From the NCBI GenBank assembly GCA_903828035.1, contig CAIKKV010000042.1, positions 1 through 15,785 of the forward strand: a DNA stretch of 15,785 nt, in the 5' to 3' direction. The position numbers were made by a program, and so were the translations under genes. This document shows, in pieces, positions 13,737 through 15,785 of this stretch. The stretch is from an uncultured bacterium (lineage in GTDB: Bacteria; Verrucomicrobiota; Kiritimatiellia; CAIKKV01). The notes beneath the pieces were generated by a model. It had not been told where the DNA came from. It was given only the letters and a program-made list of their open reading frames with translations, and searched no databases. The number at the start of each line of letters is the position of its first letter. Positions within the stretch are counted from its first letter, which is position 1.

Positions 13737-15269
13737 CTAAAGGTCGTGTCCGCAGTAGGACAGGCTGAAACTCTTGTTGCAGATCGGGAAATCGGAGATC
13801 TCCTGATTGCGCAGCGCGTAGGCCAGCCCCATCCAGTTGTGGAACGAGGGGTCCACGACCTTGTAGCGGCTGAAGCGGCCGTGGGCGTCGGTGATCGCCA
13901 CATGGCAGATCTCGCCGCGCCAGCCTTCGTTCAGGGCCACGGCCAGCTTTTCGGGAGCCGGCGCGGCGATCGGGGAGAGGACCGCGCCGCCGGGCAGGGC
14001 GTGGAGCTGGTCCTTGATGAACTCGAGCGATTGCTGGATTTCAAGCCAGCGGACATAGGCGCGGGCGAACACATCGCCGGATTCGCAGGTGGCCACGGGG
14101 ATATGCGCAAAGCGGAAAAGGCCCGACGGCTGATCCTGCCGCACATCCCGGCTCAAGCCCGAGGCGCGGGCCGCGGGGCCCACGAGGCCGAGCTCGAGGG
14201 CGATCTTGCGCGGGACCGGGCCGGCGTCCTCGAGGCGGGCGAGGACCGACTGGACATCCCACAGCAGGTTGATGGCCACGGTGGAGTCCTTCTTGGCCGC
14301 CTCGAGCCGGGCGAGCAGGTCGGCCGCCCGCGCGGGCTCCACATCGAAGCCCACGCCGCCGGGGCGGACGAGGCCGCGGCCGAACCGGCTGCCGCACAGC
14401 ACCGCGGTCATGTTCAGGAAATCGCCCCGGATGCGGCCGCAGTAGCTGGCGGTGGGCAGGAAGCCGATGTCGTTGGCCAGCGCGCCGAGGTCGCCGACGT
14501 GGTTCGCCAGCCGCTCCAGCTCCAGCGCGATGCCGCTGAGCGCCTGCGCGCGCGCCGGCTTCCGGCAGCCCGAGAGCGCCTCGAGGACCTGGCAGTAGGT
14601 GGTGGCATGGCCGATGGTGGCGTCGCCCGAGAGGGTTTCGGCGTAGTGGAGCGACCGGGGGGAGGGCCCTCCGAGGAGGGCTTCCTCCACGCCGCGATGC
14701 TGGTAGCCGAGCGCGATTTCAAGGTGGAACACCTCTTCGCCGTGGCACTGGAAGCGGAAGTGGCCCGGCTCGATGATGCCGGCGTGCACGGGGCCGACGG
14801 CGACCTCGTGCACCTCGTCGCCCTCGACGCGGAAGAAGTCGCCCACGCCGGGCAGGATGGGCTCCCCGGCCGGGCGGTCCCACGCGTCCCGCTTCGTCCA
14901 CGAGCGGCGGTAGCGCACGGGCTTCATCCAGGGATGGCCGAGCGGCTTCAGGCCGAACTGCTCGGCGATTTCCCGCTCGAACAGGTGGAGCTGCGGGCAG
15001 CGCGGCGTCAGCGAGGGGAACGAGTCCCCCTCCACGGCGGCGCGGCCCACGTAGAGCTGGTTCTGCGCGTCGTCGGCGAGGACCGCGTACAGGTGGGTCA
15101 CCCCGGGGCGGTCGGACGCGGCGGCGAAGAAGGCCGCCACGCGCTGGTCCGCCGCCACGCCGGCGAGGAGGGTCCGCTCGAACTCGGGGAACGCCAGCAG
15201 GGGGATCGAGCCGAGCGGAATGGCCTGGCCATTGGTGATCAAGGCGAGTGGGGAGGGAGCCGGGGTCAT
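13737..15269 (-). CDS. Ehr-type hydrogenase-like large subunit (fused NuoC-NuoD / HycE-like) without Ni-Fe ligands
   Basis: The protein has 510 residues. Residues about 1-140 are a NuoC-like 30-kDa domain (LHLFEREIAEQFGLKPLGHPWM). Residues about 155-510 are the NuoD / HycE-like domain (GPVHAGIIEPGHFRF, ALGYQHRGVEEALLGG, ELERLANHVGDLG, VGPAARASG, LPGG). Aligned with recalled E. coli HycE, the first ligand motif RVCGIC becomes TLSGDA (S214 and A217 replace the cysteines, H221 kept). The last motif, DPCYSC, becomes SLSYCG (S504 and G507 replace the cysteines, C506 is out of register). The chain ends at L510 without the tail normally cut off after nickel insertion. It therefore should not bind Ni-Fe or evolve H2, as in the energy-converting-hydrogenase-related (Ehr) complexes. 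Its start overlaps the upstream stop as ATGA. Confidence 0.9.
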   Translation of the reverse strand: MTPAPSPLALITNGQAIPLGSIPLLAFPEFERTLLAGVAADQRVAAFFAAASDRPGVTHLYAVLADDAQNQLYVGRAAVEGDSFPSLTPRCPQLHLFEREIAEQFGLKPLGHPWMKPVRYRRSWTKRDAWDRPAGEPILPGVGDFFRVEGDEVHEVAVGPVHAGIIEPGHFRFQCHGEEVFHLEIALGYQHRGVEEALLGGPSPRSLHYAETLSGDATIGHATTYCQVLEALSGCRKPARAQALSGIALELERLANHVGDLGALANDIGFLPTASYCGRIRGDFLNMTAVLCGSRFGRGLVRPGGVGFDVEPARAADLLARLEAAKKDSTVAINLLWDVQSVLARLEDAGPVPRKIALELGLVGPAARASGLSRDVRQDQPSGLFRFAHIPVATCESGDVFARAYVRWLEIQQSLEFIKDQLHALPGGAVLSPIAAPAPEKLAVALNEGWRGEICHVAITDAHGRFSRYKVVDPSFHNWMGLAYALRNQEISDFPICNKSFSLSYCGHDL

Positions 15270-15785
15270 GGCCGGCCCTCCAGGAAGTTGACCGCCTCAT
15301 GGATCAGCCCCGACAGCGGGGCGGGAATGTACAGGCCGAGGAGCAGGACCAGGGCCATCAGCCCCGCCACGGGGGCGCCGGTCAGCCAGCCGTCGCGATA
15401 GGGCGTGTCGCGCGCCTCGGCGGGCACGCGGCCCTGGACGATCCGCAGGACCGTGCCGCCCATGCCCAGGAAGACCACCATGAGCAGGAGGAGGAAGAGC
15501 CCGCCCGCCACGAACCGGCCGGCCTCGAACGTGCCGTTGAGGATGGAGAACTCGCTGATGAAGGGGCCGAAGGGCGGCGAGCCCGTGATGGCCAGGAAGC
15601 CCGCGAGGAAGAGCGAGCCGGAGAGGGGCAGGCGGCGGAGGGCGCCCCGCACGTGCTCCGTGCTCTTGCTGCCGTAGGCCCGGTGGATATTGCCGGCGGA
15701 GAGGAAGAGCACGCCCTTGGTCATGCCGTTGGTCACCACGTGAAGGAGGGTGACGAACAGGGCGGGGCCGCCGATGCCGAGGCCC
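15266..15785 (-). CDS. HyfF/NuoN-like proton-antiporter membrane subunit (C-terminal part; start outside window)
   Basis: The frame is open from the window edge to the TGA at 15266-15268, giving about 172 residues of a C-terminal part. It begins in GLGIGGPALFVTLLH, followed by TNGMTKGVLFLSAGNI, matching the conserved His and Lys of antiporter-like subunits such as HyfF, NuoL, NuoM and NuoN. FLAITGSPPFGPFISEF corresponds to the LAGMPPFNIFLSEF segment recalled from HyfF. At least four membrane-spanning stretches are visible, including FVAGGLFLLLLMVVFLGMGG and a last helix near LMALVLLLGLYIPAPL. This subunit translocates ions across the cytoplasmic membrane in complex I and group 4 hydrogenase relatives. 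Its position before the large and small subunits matches the hyfF-hyfG-hyfI order, and it overlaps the large-subunit start by four bases. The rest of the operon lies beyond the window. Confidence 0.88.
   Translation of the reverse strand, partial: GLGIGGPALFVTLLHVVTNGMTKGVLFLSAGNIHRAYGSKSTEHVRGALRRLPLSGSLFLAGFLAITGSPPFGPFISEFSILNGTFEAGRFVAGGLFLLLLMVVFLGMGGTVLRIVQGRVPAEARDTPYRDGWLTGAPVAGLMALVLLLGLYIPAPLSGLIHEAVNFLEGRP

Noticed and set aside
13737..15269. Active [NiFe] hydrogenase
   Set aside because: The large subunit lacks the cysteine ligands at both ends, so H2 chemistry is not supported.
13689..15401. A 570-codon plus-strand open frame opposite the hydrogenase-like genes
   Set aside because: It is antisense to two strongly recognisable genes and its composition (Ala, Gly, Arg, Glu, Val-rich, low complexity) is a by-product of their GC-rich third positions.
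1..15785. CRISPR array, tRNA, rRNA, integrase or transposase
   Set aside because: No regularly spaced direct repeats, cloverleaf-like stretch, rRNA core sequence or recognisable mobile-element protein was seen; the only hint of an insertion is the 41-codon scrap at 10401-10526.

Overview
The window is GC-rich bacterial chromosome. Two things point to the PVC superphylum (Kiritimatiellota, Verrucomicrobiota, Lentisphaerota or Planctomycetota) and probably to an anaerobe. One is the mix of a type I sulfatase, a DUF4838 protein, a Gfo/Idh/MocA oxidoreductase, a PL22-like beta-propeller and a neutral-ceramidase-like protein. The other is a hydrogenase-4-like membrane complex. The assignment is an inference from gene families; no rRNA or other marker is present.

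Bases 1-7760 form one plus-strand block of closely spaced genes that looks like a glycan-utilisation operon. In order they are: the tail of an unrecognised protein, a CapA-type metallophosphatase-like protein, a secreted DUF4838 glycosidase-like protein, an oligogalacturonate-lyase-like (PL22-type) propeller, a Gfo/Idh/MocA dehydrogenase and a formylglycine-type sulfatase. Only the DUF4838 protein has a clear signal peptide. A plausible division of labour is therefore extracytoplasmic attack on a glycan, followed by cytoplasmic lyase, dehydrogenase and sulfatase steps on the imported pieces. A TTGACT box with an almost perfect dyad lies just before the sulfatase, so that gene may have its own switch.

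Bases 7761-12962 are a mixed region. A minus-strand tRNA-dihydrouridine synthase converges on the sulfatase. A divergent spacer with overlapping dyads and a candidate promoter precedes a plus-strand ceramidase-like hydrolase. Then come a possible minus-strand gene scrap and a translationally coupled pair: a PaaK-like adenylate-forming enzyme and an S51-type serine peptidase. A 362-base convergent spacer rich in inverted repeats closes this part.

Bases 12963-15785 hold the 3' end of a minus-strand operon. In transcription order it encodes an HyfF/NuoN-type antiporter subunit (cut by the window edge), a fused NuoC-NuoD / HycE-type large subunit, and a NuoB / HycG-type small subunit fused to two 4Fe-4S ferredoxin domains. 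The large subunit has lost all four cysteines that bind Ni-Fe in true hydrogenases and lacks the cleavable C-terminal tail, while the small subunit keeps every iron-sulfur ligand. This matches the energy-converting-hydrogenase-related (Ehr) type of complex. These resemble respiratory complex I and group 4 hydrogenases but should not make H2, and their electron donor and acceptor are unsettled. It is the most interesting item here.
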